Positions 43,144-52,292 of a stretch of DNA of 64,000 nucleotides are shown here, piece after piece (positions within the stretch are counted from its first letter, which is position 1; each line of letters opens with the position of its first letter). The DNA lies in assembly GCA_003220535.1 (NCBI GenBank), contig QHSU01000074.1, positions 1 through 64,000 on the forward strand, written 5' to 3'. The position numbers were made by a program, and so were the translations under genes. The DNA is from Candidatus Rokuibacteriota bacterium. GTDB taxonomy: Bacteria; Methylomirabilota; Methylomirabilia; Rokubacteriales; CSP1-6. The notes below the pieces were generated by a model. The model saw nothing but the letters and a program-made list of their open reading frames with translations, was not told the DNA's origin and did not search any database.

Positions 43144-43149
43144 GAGCTC

Positions 43150-43803
43150 ATGGTCAAAGTCGTCACCGTGCTGACGCTCAGCCTGCTCGTCGCGGCCGGA
43201 TCGGCCTCGGCCCAGTCACTGGACGACGTCGTTCGCGACATCGAGGGCTCGTACAGTCGCATGACGGACCTCCGCGCCGAGTTCACCCAGACCGCGTTCA
43301 ACAAGAGCCTCAACCAGACGATTCCGGCCCGGGGAACCGTCTATCTGAAGAAGGGCGGCAAGCTCCGCTGGGAGTACACGGAGCCCACGCCCCAGGAGAT
43401 CGTCTCCGACGGCAAGAAGCTCTGGGTCTACACGCCGACCTTGAACCAGGCGAACGTGGCCGAGGCGCCCGAGGCCCTGGCCGGGCCCGCCGGGAGCTTT
43501 CTGGCCGGGCTCGGTCGCCTGCGATCCGAGTTCCAGGTGCGCTTCCTGAACCCGGCCCAGCCGAAGGACGCCGAGGGCAACTGGGTCCTCGACCTCACCC
43601 CGAAGCAGCCGCTCCCCACGCTTTCGCGCCTGGTCCTGTCGGTCGAGGGGAAGAACTGGGAGATCAGGAAGGCCGTGGTGCACGATCAGTTCGACAACAC
43701 CGTGACGATGCGCTTCACGAAGATGGCGGTGAACAGCGGTCTGCCGGACCGCACCTTCACTTTCGTCGCGCCGAAGGGCGTCGTGATCGTGCCGCTCAAG
43801 TAA
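43150..43803 (+). CDS. lolA: Outer-membrane lipoprotein carrier LolA
   Basis: Periplasmic chaperone that ferries lipoproteins from LolCDE to the outer membrane. The 217-residue protein has a signal peptide ([17 protein letters not shown], cleavage near ASAQ), then [33 protein letters not shown] and [11 protein letters not shown], the LolA beta-sheet hallmarks. With LptD it supports a classic LPS/lipoprotein outer membrane. Confidence 0.93.
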   Translation: MVKVVTVLTLSLLVAAGSASAQSLDDVVRDIEGSYSRMTDLRAEFTQTAFNKSLNQTIPARGTVYLKKGGKLRWEYTEPTPQEIVSDGKKLWVYTPTLNQANVAEAPEALAGPAGSFLAGLGRLRSEFQVRFLNPAQPKDAEGNWVLDLTPKQPLPTLSRLVLSVEGKNWEIRKAVVHDQFDNTVTMRFTKMAVNSGLPDRTFTFVAPKGVVIVPLK

Positions 43804-43816
43804 ACGGGGAGGCACC

Positions 43817-44314
43817 ATGGCCGCCGAGAACTCCTTCGACATCGCGTGCAAGATCGAGATGCAAGAAGTGACGAACGCGCTCGATCAGGCGCGGCGGGAG
43901 ATCGAGACGCGCTACGATCTCAAGGGCTCGAAGTGCCAGATCACGCTCGAGAAGGCCGACATCACCGTCATGACGCCCGACGACATGAAGCTCAAGGCGG
44001 TCGTCGACATTCTCCAATCGCGGCTGCACAAGCGTGGCGTGCCGCTCAAGGCGCTCACGTACGGCGAGGTCGAGCAAGCCTCCGGCGGCGCGCTTCGCCA
44101 GAAGATCACGCTCCAGCAGGGCATTCCGATCGAGAAGGCCAAGGAGATCGTCCGGATCATCAAGGACACGAAGGTCAAGGTGCAGGCATCGATTCAGGCC
44201 GACCAGGTCCGGGTGTCGGGCAAGAACCGGAACGACCTGCAGAAGATCATCGCGCTGCTGCGGGATCAGGACCTCGGGATTGCGCTCCAGTTCACCAACT
44301 ACCGCTCGGTCTAG
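43817..44314 (+). CDS. yajQ: YajQ-family nucleotide/cyclic-di-GMP-binding protein
   Basis: A 165-residue, full-length YajQ protein: [21 protein letters not shown] at the N-terminus, RYDLKG, and the C-terminal [12 protein letters not shown] then [12 protein letters not shown]. Members bind nucleotides, and some bind cyclic-di-GMP and act with transcription factors; which applies here is unknown. GGGGAGG lies close upstream of ATG 43817, a strong ribosome site. It follows lolA by 13 bp. Confidence 0.93.
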   Translation: MAAENSFDIACKIEMQEVTNALDQARREIETRYDLKGSKCQITLEKADITVMTPDDMKLKAVVDILQSRLHKRGVPLKALTYGEVEQASGGALRQKITLQQGIPIEKAKEIVRIIKDTKVKVQASIQADQVRVSGKNRNDLQKIIALLRDQDLGIALQFTNYRSV

Positions 44315-44353
44315 GCGCCCATGGCACGGCCGATCGCATCGAGGTCGCCGTCG

Positions 44354-44650
44354 ATGACGCGCTGGCGCCGGGCGTTCGTCGTGTCGTTCCTCCTGGCGGC
44401 TCTGGCGCTCCTCGTGCCGCTCGCCGACGCCAGTCCGCCCGATCCGACCTATCTGGGCGGCATCTGGGACGACGGCGACTACGACGACGTCGTCATCGTC
44501 GCCACCTCCTCGAGCGCCGTCACCGACGGCCATCTCACGAACGATTTCGCCGTCGTCCCCGTCGTCGTGGCCGTCCACCCGCCCGCCGCGCGACTGGTTC
44601 GTTCGGACCTGCGTTCGACCCGCTGCCCTCGATCTCCACCGGCCCGCTGA
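44354..44650 (+). CDS. Small secreted hypothetical protein (PPDPTYLGGIWDDGDYDDVV type)
   Basis: A 98-residue protein if started at ATG 44354: basic TRWRRAF, a strong hydrophobic core, cleavage near ADA, then a mature part opening PPDPTYLGGIWDDGDYDDVV. I recall similar short secreted proteins with an acidic WDDGD(Y/F)DDVV segment in other soil-type genomes, but know no function. The acidic run could bind a divalent metal; that is speculation. An in-frame ATG at 44321 would add 11 residues before the basic region. Confidence 0.6.
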   Translation: MTRWRRAFVVSFLLAALALLVPLADASPPDPTYLGGIWDDGDYDDVVIVATSSSAVTDGHLTNDFAVVPVVVAVHPPAARLVRSDLRSTRCPRSPPAR

Positions 44651-44763
44651 ACTCCCGACTCTGACGGCTTCGGCCACGGCGCGCGCCGCGGCGGTCGCCG
44701 ACTCTTGCACTGGGAGCAGTTTCCGGGTGCCTCATCGAAATCTTCGCAAGAGGAGTCTGAGCG

Positions 44764-45069
44764 ATGTTTGGACTTGGGTCTCAGGAGTTGCTGGTCATCC
44801 TGGTCATCGTGCTGGTGCTGTTCGGCGCGAACCGGCTCCCTCAGATCGCTCGGTCGCTCGGGTCGAGTCTCAAGGAGTTCAAGAAGGGTGTCGAGGAGGC
44901 CAAAGCGGAGGACCCTCGCGTCGTCCCGCCGAGGGACGATCGCGCCGCGCCGCCGTCCGTCGCGCGAAGCTGCGGGCATTGCGCGAGCGCGCTCGCCCCG
45001 GACTGGACCCACTGCCCCCGGTGCGGGACGGCGGCGACGCAAGAACCGGCGTCGCCCCCACGCATCTAG
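44764..45069 (+). CDS. tatA: Twin-arginine translocase TatA/E with a C-terminal zinc ribbon
   Basis: Pore-forming Tat component of 101 residues. The transmembrane helix (QELLVILVIVLVLFG) is followed by the conserved LPQIARSLGSSLKEFKKG amphipathic helix. Unusually, the C-terminus carries C70xxC73 and C84xxC87 (SCGHC...HCPRCG), a zinc-ribbon pattern ordinary TatA tails lack. AGAGGAG eight bases upstream fixes ATG 44764. No tatC is in the window. Confidence 0.9.
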   Translation: MFGLGSQELLVILVIVLVLFGANRLPQIARSLGSSLKEFKKGVEEAKAEDPRVVPPRDDRAAPPSVARSCGHCASALAPDWTHCPRCGTAATQEPASPPRI

Positions 45070-45233
45070 GTCGGCGGCAGGTGTGAATCGCGCTGCCCAC
45101 GACAGGCGGCTGACTTCATGCACCTGACACGAAAATTGCCGGTCTGCGTCGGGATCGAGAGCCGGCAGCGACGTCCGAACGGCTGTAATCGTGAGCTTCT
45201 TCCGCTGGCGTCGGTCTTGCACCTCAAGAAGGC

Positions 45234-45986
45234 ATGGAGGAGTCGGCCCGGCGCCCAGCGCGGAGGAGACGCGTGAGAGCGAACGTACGCTGGATCGTGG
45301 GCGGTGCGATCATCGCCGCGCTCGTCGCGGGCTGTGGCTGGCTCGTGCTGACGAACGCTCCCGCCTACCAGTTGCTCGTCCGTCTCTACGTGGACAAGCG
45401 CTTCCTCAAGCACACGCTTCGGGAGTGGGGCGTGCTGGCGCCCGTCGTTTTCATCGGCCTCCAGGCCTTGCAGGTGATCATTGCGCCGATCCCGGGTGAG
45501 TTGACGGGGATCCTCGGAGGCTATCTCTTCGGACAGTCGGCGGGGCTTCTCTACTCGACGATCGGGCTGACCGTGGGATCGCTCGTGGCGTTCGCCGTCG
45601 GCCGGTGGCTCGGCGCCCGCTACGTTCAGAGGCTGGTCAGCCCGGACGTCTGGCGCAAGATGGGATTCATCGTCGACGCGGAGGGGGCCATCCTCTGCCT
45701 CATCGTGTTCTTGATCCCGGGCGTGCCCAAGGACCTGGCCTGCTACCTCTTTGGTCTGAGTCCCATGCCGTTCTGGGTCTTCGGGGTGGTCTCCACGCTC
45801 GGCCGCCTTCCCAGCACCTGGGTACTCTCGGCGCAGGGCGCACGGACGGCTTCGGGCGACTATCTTCAGGTGTTCCTGCTCACGGCCATCGTCGCGGCGG
45901 TGACGCTGCCGCTCTACTACTACCGGGACCGGCTCGTCGGAAGGCTGCGCGGGAAGCCCCCGCATTCGGCTGATCGCGCCCGCTGA
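45234..45986 (+). CDS. VTT (DedA/TVP38)-domain membrane protein
   Basis: A 250-residue polytopic membrane protein of the VTT/SNARE-associated family. The core reads PIPGELTGILGGYLFGQSAGLLYSTIGLTVGSLVAFAVGRWLGARY, then the re-entrant IPGVPKDLACYLFGLSPM segment. Relatives are lipid scramblases or transporters (for example undecaprenyl-phosphate flippases). GTG 45273 is an alternative start. The 164-bp gap before it holds nothing I can name. Confidence 0.82.
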   Translation: MEESARRPARRRRVRANVRWIVGGAIIAALVAGCGWLVLTNAPAYQLLVRLYVDKRFLKHTLREWGVLAPVVFIGLQALQVIIAPIPGELTGILGGYLFGQSAGLLYSTIGLTVGSLVAFAVGRWLGARYVQRLVSPDVWRKMGFIVDAEGAILCLIVFLIPGVPKDLACYLFGLSPMPFWVFGVVSTLGRLPSTWVLSAQGARTASGDYLQVFLLTAIVAAVTLPLYYYRDRLVGRLRGKPPHSADRAR

Positions 45987-46001
45987 CCGAACTCTCCGGG
46001 T

Positions 46002-46327
46002 CTACTCGGGCCGGAGCGCTGCCCAGGTTTCTGCGTTCTCGAAGCGCAGCGACGTGAACTCGATCGCACGCCCGACTTGCGCTCGAGCCGCTCGACCCGC
46101 ACGACCCGCCCCGACGCCTCCATCTGGACCGGGGGCATCGGGTGGACGTCGTTCAGGATGAGCGAGACGCGGATCGTGGCGCCGGTCTCGATCGAGTCGT
46201 CGATCTCGAAGAACATCCCGGAGTTGCTGAGGTCGCGACACCGTCCACGGCCGTCTTCGAGCTCGACGGTGACCGAGAGGCGATGTCGCGGAGAGCGTGT
46301 TTCCGGAAGGCGCTTGCGCTTGTCCAT
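46002..46327 (-). pseudogene. PilZ-domain protein gene with a one-base frameshift
   Basis: The first frame (ATG 46327) gives a good PilZ domain: RHRLSVTVELEDGRGRCRDLS, SNSGMFFEIDD and QMEASGRVVRVERLER. It then loses the pattern. The neighbouring frame gives the missing end, AIEFTSLRFENAETWAALRPE, stopping at 46002. Restoring one base near 46060-46068 would give an intact 108-residue cyclic-di-GMP receptor. Either the gene is freshly broken or the base was lost in sequencing. Confidence 0.75.
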
Positions 46328-46384
46328 CGTCTTTCCATACTAACTGCCGGCGCGCATGGGACCAACGGATCTGTCGCGCCACGG

Positions 46385-46390
46385 TATACT
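46385..46390 (+). promoter_or_regulatory. -10 hexamer, leaderless-type
   Basis: TATACT ends 11 bases before the rimO ATG (46402), and no Shine-Dalgarno lies between. A transcript would have at most a few leader bases. Confidence 0.5.
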
Positions 46391-46401
46391 GGCTTCCGAC
46401 A

Positions 46402-47718
46402 ATGAAGATCCACTTGACAACCCTGGGCTGCCCGAAGAACCAGGTCGACTCCGAGTTGATGCTCGGGATGCTGACCGACGCCGGATTCAAGCTCGCGGAG
46501 CGGGCCGAGGACGCCGAGTGCCTCATCGTCAACACGTGCGCCTTCATCGACCGCGCGCGCGAGGAATCGGTCGACACGATCCTCGAGCTCGCCAGGCTGA
46601 AGGAGCGCGGCTCCTGCCGGGCGCTCATCGTCACCGGCTGCCTCACGCAGCGCTACGGCGGAGACATCCTCAAGGAGATGCCCGAGGTTGACGGCATCCT
46701 CGGCACCTCGAACCTGTCGCGAATCGTCGAGCTGGTCCGGCAGGCGGCGGGCCGCCACGACTGGGCGAGCTCGGCGCCCCCAGGCTACCTCTACGACGCG
46801 ACGACACCGCGCCTGCTCACCGGCCGCGTCCCCTATGCCTATGTAAAGATCGCCGAAGGGTGTGACATGGGCTGCACCTTCTGCGCGATTCCCCAGTTCC
46901 GCGGCCGTCACCGAAGCCGGGCGCTCGCCGACATCGTCAAGGAAGTCGAAGGGCTGGCGGCGCGCGGCGTGCAGGAAGCGATCCTGGTCTCGCAAGACAC
47001 GCTCGCCTACGGCCGCGATCTTCCGGGCAACGGGGACATCGCCGAGCTCCTCCTGGCCCTCGGCGAGACCCGGATTCCGTGGGTCCGCCCGATGTACCTG
47101 CACCCCGCGCACGTCAACGACCGGCTCATCGCGCGCTGGGCGCGGGCGCGCGTCGTCCCGTACCTCGACATGCCGGTGCAGCACGGCGACGACGACGTGC
47201 TGCACGCCATGCGACGCGCCGTGACGGCCAAGCGGATGAAACAGATCGTCGGTGCCTTCCGTGACGCGATCCCGGGTCTCACCGTCCGGACGACCGTGCT
47301 CGTCGGTTTTCCGGGAGAATCGGAGGCCGCGTTCCAGAACCTCCTCGAGTTCCTCGACGACGTCCGTTTCGATCGCCTCGGCGTCTTCACCTATTCGCCC
47401 GAAGAGGGGACATCGTCCGTCGCATTTCCCGACCAGGTCGCGCCCGAGACGGCGGCGGAGCGCGCCGCGATCGTCCAGGAGCATCAGGATCGCCTCGCCT
47501 GGGAGCGCGGCGCCGCGCTCAAGGGCACGGTGACGGACGTCCTGGTCGACGGCCCGAGCGAGGACCCGGCGTTCGTGTGGGAGGGGAGAACGGCCGGGCA
47601 GGCGCCCGAGATCGACGGCGTCGTGTACCTGCGCGATCCGAGCCTGCCGCCGGGCCGCTTCGCGCGCATCCGTATCGTCGAGGTCGAGGGATACGAGCTC
47701 GTCGGCGAACGCGCGTAG
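46402..47718 (+). CDS. rimO: Ribosomal protein S12 methylthiotransferase RimO
   Basis: Radical-SAM enzyme that adds a methylthio group to the conserved aspartate of ribosomal protein S12. The 438-residue protein has the N-terminal UPF0004 domain with TLGCPKNQVDSE and VNTCAF, the radical-SAM cluster C154xxxC158xxC161 (CDMGCTFC), and a C-terminal TRAM domain. ATG 46402 gives the standard MKIHLTTLGCPKN start; the in-frame upstream extension is not conserved-looking. Confidence 0.94.
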   Translation: MKIHLTTLGCPKNQVDSELMLGMLTDAGFKLAERAEDAECLIVNTCAFIDRAREESVDTILELARLKERGSCRALIVTGCLTQRYGGDILKEMPEVDGILGTSNLSRIVELVRQAAGRHDWASSAPPGYLYDATTPRLLTGRVPYAYVKIAEGCDMGCTFCAIPQFRGRHRSRALADIVKEVEGLAARGVQEAILVSQDTLAYGRDLPGNGDIAELLLALGETRIPWVRPMYLHPAHVNDRLIARWARARVVPYLDMPVQHGDDDVLHAMRRAVTAKRMKQIVGAFRDAIPGLTVRTTVLVGFPGESEAAFQNLLEFLDDVRFDRLGVFTYSPEEGTSSVAFPDQVAPETAAERAAIVQEHQDRLAWERGAALKGTVTDVLVDGPSEDPAFVWEGRTAGQAPEIDGVVYLRDPSLPPGRFARIRIVEVEGYELVGERA

Positions 47719-47728
47719 CCAGACGGCG

Positions 47729-48184
47729 ACGCTCGACCGCGTCGCGCTCGTCATCGCGACCGCCGGGGGCGCCGGCTACTCGCCGGTGGCGCCCGGCACC
47801 GTCGGGAGCGCGCTGGCCGCCCTCATCATCTGGGCGGTTCCATTCTCTCGCGTCGGCCTCGCGCTGTTCTTCGTGGGCATCACCCTCGGCGGGACCTGGG
47901 CGGCGCACCGGGCCGAGCGGGTGCTCGGGGCCAAGGACCCGGGCGCGATTGTCATCGACGAGGTGGCGGGGATGGCGCTGACCGTCCTGCCGTTCGCGCC
48001 GACGCCCGCGGTGCTGGCGGTGGGCTTCCTCCTGTTCAGGATCTTCGACATCTTCAAGCCGTTTCCGGCGCGCGCGAGCCAGCGCGTCATCGGCGGCATC
48101 GGCGTCATGGTGGATGATCTGATCGCGGGATTGTACGCGCTCGCCGTGATCGCGATCGCCCGCGCCGTCTTCGCCTGGCCATGA
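47729..48184 (+). CDS. pgpA: Phosphatidylglycerophosphatase A, start codon unclear
   Basis: Removes the phosphate of phosphatidylglycerophosphate in the inner membrane. GAGYSPVAPGTVGSALAAL, IVIDEVAGMALTV, FRIFDIFKPFPA and GGIGVMVDDLIAG are the PgpA motifs, with several hydrophobic helices. The frame is open from 47534 but has no ATG, GTG, TTG or CTG before GTG 47786, which falls inside the first conserved motif. I place the start provisionally at ACG 47729, which gives the expected RVALVIATAGG lead-in (151 residues). The gene follows rimO by 10 bp. Confidence 0.8.
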   Translation, partial: TLDRVALVIATAGGAGYSPVAPGTVGSALAALIIWAVPFSRVGLALFFVGITLGGTWAAHRAERVLGAKDPGAIVIDEVAGMALTVLPFAPTPAVLAVGFLLFRIFDIFKPFPARASQRVIGGIGVMVDDLIAGLYALAVIAIARAVFAWP

Positions 48185-49404
48185 CGGCGAGCGCCCACAT
48201 CGTGACGGTCGGGGCGATGCCGTCTGCCGGCGCCGACGGCGCGATCGTCGCGGCGGCCCTCGGCGCCGCGGGCGTGGCCGTCGTGAGCCGCGTCTTCGTC
48301 GAGGACGACGAGGGGGCGCTGGAAGGGGCGCTCGGGTCCGACGAGGCGTTGACCGTCGTACTCGCGGGCGGCGGTGGCTCGGCCGGCGACATCGTTCGTC
48401 GCGTCCTCGCGCGGGTGACGGGCACGCGGCTCGTCCTCAACGAGCGTGTCCTGGCCACGCTCCAGGAGCGCTACCGACGGCTCGATCGGCCGTTGCCGCG
48501 ACGGGCAGAACGCCTGGCCCTCCTGCCGCAGGGCGCGACGGTCTGGATGACCGCCGACGGCGAAGCCGGGTGGGCGCTCGAGAGCGCGCAGCGCGTCTTC
48601 GCCGTGCTCGCGCGTGATGCCGGTGTCCAGGTGATGATCGAGCAGCATCTGACGCCCTTCGCGCGGGCGTGGGCGAGCGGGCGCGGGGCCGCGGTCGTTC
48701 GCACGCTCCGGACGGCCGGCCTCAGCCCCGCTGATGTCGAAGAGCGGCTGGTCGACTGGCTGGGCCGGGAGGGCGAGGTGGCCGTCTCCACCATACCCGC
48801 CGACGGCGAGGTGTGGGTGAGGCTCCGCGCGCGGGCCTCGACGCCGGCGGAAGCCGCGCGGAGTCTCGCCAAAGCCGAGACCGCGATCGGCACGATCCTG
48901 GGTGACGACTGCTACGGGCGCGATGGCGACACGCTCGAGCTGGTCGTCGGCCGGATGCTGCTCGAGCGGCGGTTGACGCTGGCCGTGGCGGAGTCGTGCA
49001 CCGGCGGGCTCCTGGGCCACCGCCTGACCAACGTGCCCGGCTCCTCGGCCTACTTCGAGCGGGGCGTCCTCGTCTACTCGAACCGATCGAAGGAAGAGTT
49101 GCTCGGCGTCCCCGACTCGGTGTTGAGAACCCACGGCGCGGTCAGTGCGCCGTGCGCCGAGGCGATGGCGCGTGGAGTCGCCACGCTGACAAGTGCGCCG
49201 TGCGCGCTCGCGGTCACGGGGATCGCGGGCCCCGACGGCGGCACGCCGACGAAGCCCGTCGGCACCGTCTTCGTGGGCCTGGCCGTCCGGGGCGAGACGC
49301 TCGCGCGGCGCTTTCACTTCGCGGGCGATCGAGCGGCGGTGAAGTGGCAGTCCACTCAAACGGCGCTCGACATGCTCCGACGATCGCTGCGAGGACAGCC
49401 GTGA
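48181..49404 (+). CDS. cinA: CinA family protein with a degenerate molybdopterin-binding-like domain
   Basis: A 407-residue CinA-type protein. The C-terminal domain (about residues 255-407) is a good nicotinamide-nucleotide amidohydrolase domain: AVAESCTGGLLGHRLTNVPGSS, GVLVYSNRSKEELLGV and VTGIAGPDGGTPTKPVGTVF. The N-terminal domain keeps the fold but not the usual GGLGPTxDD signature (LAGGGGSAGD), so ADP-ribose pyrophosphatase activity is doubtful. ATG 48181 overlaps the pgpA stop (ATGA). Confidence 0.85.
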   Translation: MTASAHIVTVGAMPSAGADGAIVAAALGAAGVAVVSRVFVEDDEGALEGALGSDEALTVVLAGGGGSAGDIVRRVLARVTGTRLVLNERVLATLQERYRRLDRPLPRRAERLALLPQGATVWMTADGEAGWALESAQRVFAVLARDAGVQVMIEQHLTPFARAWASGRGAAVVRTLRTAGLSPADVEERLVDWLGREGEVAVSTIPADGEVWVRLRARASTPAEAARSLAKAETAIGTILGDDCYGRDGDTLELVVGRMLLERRLTLAVAESCTGGLLGHRLTNVPGSSAYFERGVLVYSNRSKEELLGVPDSVLRTHGAVSAPCAEAMARGVATLTSAPCALAVTGIAGPDGGTPTKPVGTVFVGLAVRGETLARRFHFAGDRAAVKWQSTQTALDMLRRSLRGQP

Positions 49405-50579
49405 GAGCGTGGATCCTCGTGCTGGCCGTGACGACGGCGGCTTGCTCGACGGTGACGCCGTTCGAGCGCGGGCAGGCGCTCTCCCGCCGGGGCGAGTACG
49501 TCGCGGCGAGAGACGCGTTCGACGAGGCCATTCGTCGCGCCCCCGGGTCGGCGCCCGCCTACGCACACCGCGGCGTCGCCCGTGCGCGCCTCGGCGACCT
49601 GAACGGCGCGGTCGCGGACTACACGAAGTCGCTGGCGCTCGCGCTGGGCGACGGCGACATCCTCTTCAACCGGGGCGTCGCGCTGATCGCGACGCAAGAT
49701 TTTCAAGGGGCGATCGCCGACTTCACGCTGGCCCTGTCGGTGAACCCGCGTCACGCCAAGGCCCTCTTCGCGCGGGGCACCGCACGGTCGCTCGCCGGCG
49801 ATCTGGACCGCGCCCACGCCGACTGGTCCCGGGCGATCGAGCTCGAGCCCGATCCCGGGGAGAAGGCGCTCATGCTCGCGGCGGTTGGGGCCATGCCGCC
49901 CGTCACAGCGGGCCCGGGGCGCTCGACTACGCCGCCCACCCCGGCGGCAGCCACGCCAGTGGCACCTCCGGTCGTTGCGGTGCCCGCCCCAGCCCTCGCC
50001 CCGCCCGCGCCTGAGCCGGCGCCCGCTCCGGCGACCGGGGCATCGCCGGCCGTGCCCATGCCCACTTCGCCTCCGGTCGTCGCCGCGCCAGTTGCGGAGC
50101 CTCCACCACCGGCCCCGGCGCCGACGCCTACGCCGGGCGCGTCCGCGACGTCGCCGGCAGAGCCGGCACCACGGCCTGCGCCCGCGACTGCGCCGGGGCC
50201 CGCGCCAGTGTCGCCTGCCGCCGCGCCACCGGCATCGGTGACGTCCCCGGCCGTCGCCGCACCAGTACCAACCCCTGAGCCTGCTCCCGCCGTCACGGCG
50301 CCCGTCCCGTCTCCAGCGGAGACGCCGCCCGCCGCCGCGTCGCCACCCGCGTCGGGTCCGACCCAGGCTCCGGCGATCGCGGCGGTGCCGAGCCCCGCGG
50401 AACCGGCGCCTCTGCCGCTCGATGCCCGAGCGCTGGCGGCCCGCGGCCTCGACAAGGAGCTCAAGGGCGATCGGGTCGGGGCGATTGCGGACCTCCGCGC
50501 CGCGCTCGCTGCGGAGACGGATCTTGATCGGCGACAGGGCATTCGCAACCTGCTCGAGCTGCTGGACCCGCGCCGATAG
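49401..50579 (+). CDS. TPR-repeat lipoprotein with a Pro/Ala-rich linker
   Basis: A 392-residue protein with a lipoprotein-type signal peptide (MRAWILVLAVTTAAC, cysteine at residue 15). Three TPR units follow (GEYVAARDAFDEAIRRAPGS, GDLNGAVADYTKSLALALGD, QDFQGAIADFTLALSVNPRH) with a fourth partial one. A Pro/Ala/Val-rich low-complexity stretch (about residues 165-340) links to a short C-terminal helix pair. By design it is a periplasmic scaffold; the partner is unknown. GTG 49401 overlaps the cinA stop (GTGA). Confidence 0.8.
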   Translation: MRAWILVLAVTTAACSTVTPFERGQALSRRGEYVAARDAFDEAIRRAPGSAPAYAHRGVARARLGDLNGAVADYTKSLALALGDGDILFNRGVALIATQDFQGAIADFTLALSVNPRHAKALFARGTARSLAGDLDRAHADWSRAIELEPDPGEKALMLAAVGAMPPVTAGPGRSTTPPTPAAATPVAPPVVAVPAPALAPPAPEPAPAPATGASPAVPMPTSPPVVAAPVAEPPPPAPAPTPTPGASATSPAEPAPRPAPATAPGPAPVSPAAAPPASVTSPAVAAPVPTPEPAPAVTAPVPSPAETPPAAASPPASGPTQAPAIAAVPSPAEPAPLPLDARALAARGLDKELKGDRVGAIADLRAALAAETDLDRRQGIRNLLELLDPRR

Positions 50580-50584
50580 CCGGC

Positions 50585-51163
50585 ATCCGCGCGTTCGTCG
50601 CGATCCTGCTCGGCGACGCCGTCCAACGAGGGCTCGGGGAGACGATCGAGCGGCTTCGCTCCGCGACGCGCGACGTCGCCTGGGTGGCTCCCGGGAATCT
50701 TCACCTCACGCTGAAGTTCCTCGGTGAGGTCGCCGAGAGTCGGATCGGCGCCATCGTCGACACTCTCAAGGGGGCGACCTCGGATGCGCGGGTCTTCGAC
50801 GCCGAGCTGCGAGGGCTCGGCGCTTTCCCTTCGGCCACGCGCCCGCGGGTCGTCTGGGCGGGCGTGTCGGAAGGCGGCGACGCCATGGTCGAGTTGGCCG
50901 GCCGCGTCGACGGAGCGCTCGCGGCGCTCGGCTTCGCCCGCGAGGGGCGGCCGTTCTCGCCGCACGTCACCCTCGGCCGGGTGCGCCAGCCCGGGCGAAG
51001 CCAGGCGCTCACCGAGGCCCTGCGGGACGGCGCGGAGTGCGAATTTGGCCGGATCCGCGTGGCGGGCGCCTCGCTCATGCGCAGTGAGCTCTCCCCCCGC
51101 GGGGCCCGTTATACCGAGCTGGCCGCCGTGCGCCTTGGCGGTGATGTCGGGCGAAGTGTCTGA
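50585..51163 (+). CDS. thpR: RNA 2',3'-cyclic phosphodiesterase ThpR, non-canonical start
   Basis: 2H phosphoesterase hydrolysing RNA 2',3'-cyclic phosphates. HLTLKFLGEV and HVTLGRVRQP are the two HxT motifs. The expected N-terminus (M-R-A-F-V-A-I-L-L) is encoded directly upstream of the first canonical start, GTG 50684, but no ATG, GTG or TTG exists between the upstream in-frame stop (50525) and 50684. ATC 50585 falls exactly where the family's methionine belongs. ATA 50576 overlaps the preceding stop as ATAG and is the alternative. Length is 192 residues from 50585. Confidence 0.82.
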   Translation: MRAFVAILLGDAVQRGLGETIERLRSATRDVAWVAPGNLHLTLKFLGEVAESRIGAIVDTLKGATSDARVFDAELRGLGAFPSATRPRVVWAGVSEGGDAMVELAGRVDGALAALGFAREGRPFSPHVTLGRVRQPGRSQALTEALRDGAECEFGRIRVAGASLMRSELSPRGARYTELAAVRLGGDVGRSV

Positions 51164-51174
51164 ATTGCCGGACA

Positions 51175-51204
51175 TTGACGCCCACGCCGGGGCCCACCTA
51201 GAAT
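51175..51204 (+). promoter_or_regulatory. recA promoter
   Basis: TTGACG (51175-51180), an 18-bp spacer and TAGAAT (51199-51204) make a near-consensus housekeeping promoter about 60 bp upstream of the recA ATG, leaving a normal leader with a Shine-Dalgarno. I see no clear LexA-type operator. Confidence 0.72.
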
Positions 51205-51263
51205 GACCGAAAGCGATAACGCAAGGTGCAGCGAGCGTGCGAGGATGATTGAAGGAGAGGCGC

Positions 51264-52283
<1,020 letters not shown>

Positions 52284-52292
52284 GAGTTCTTC

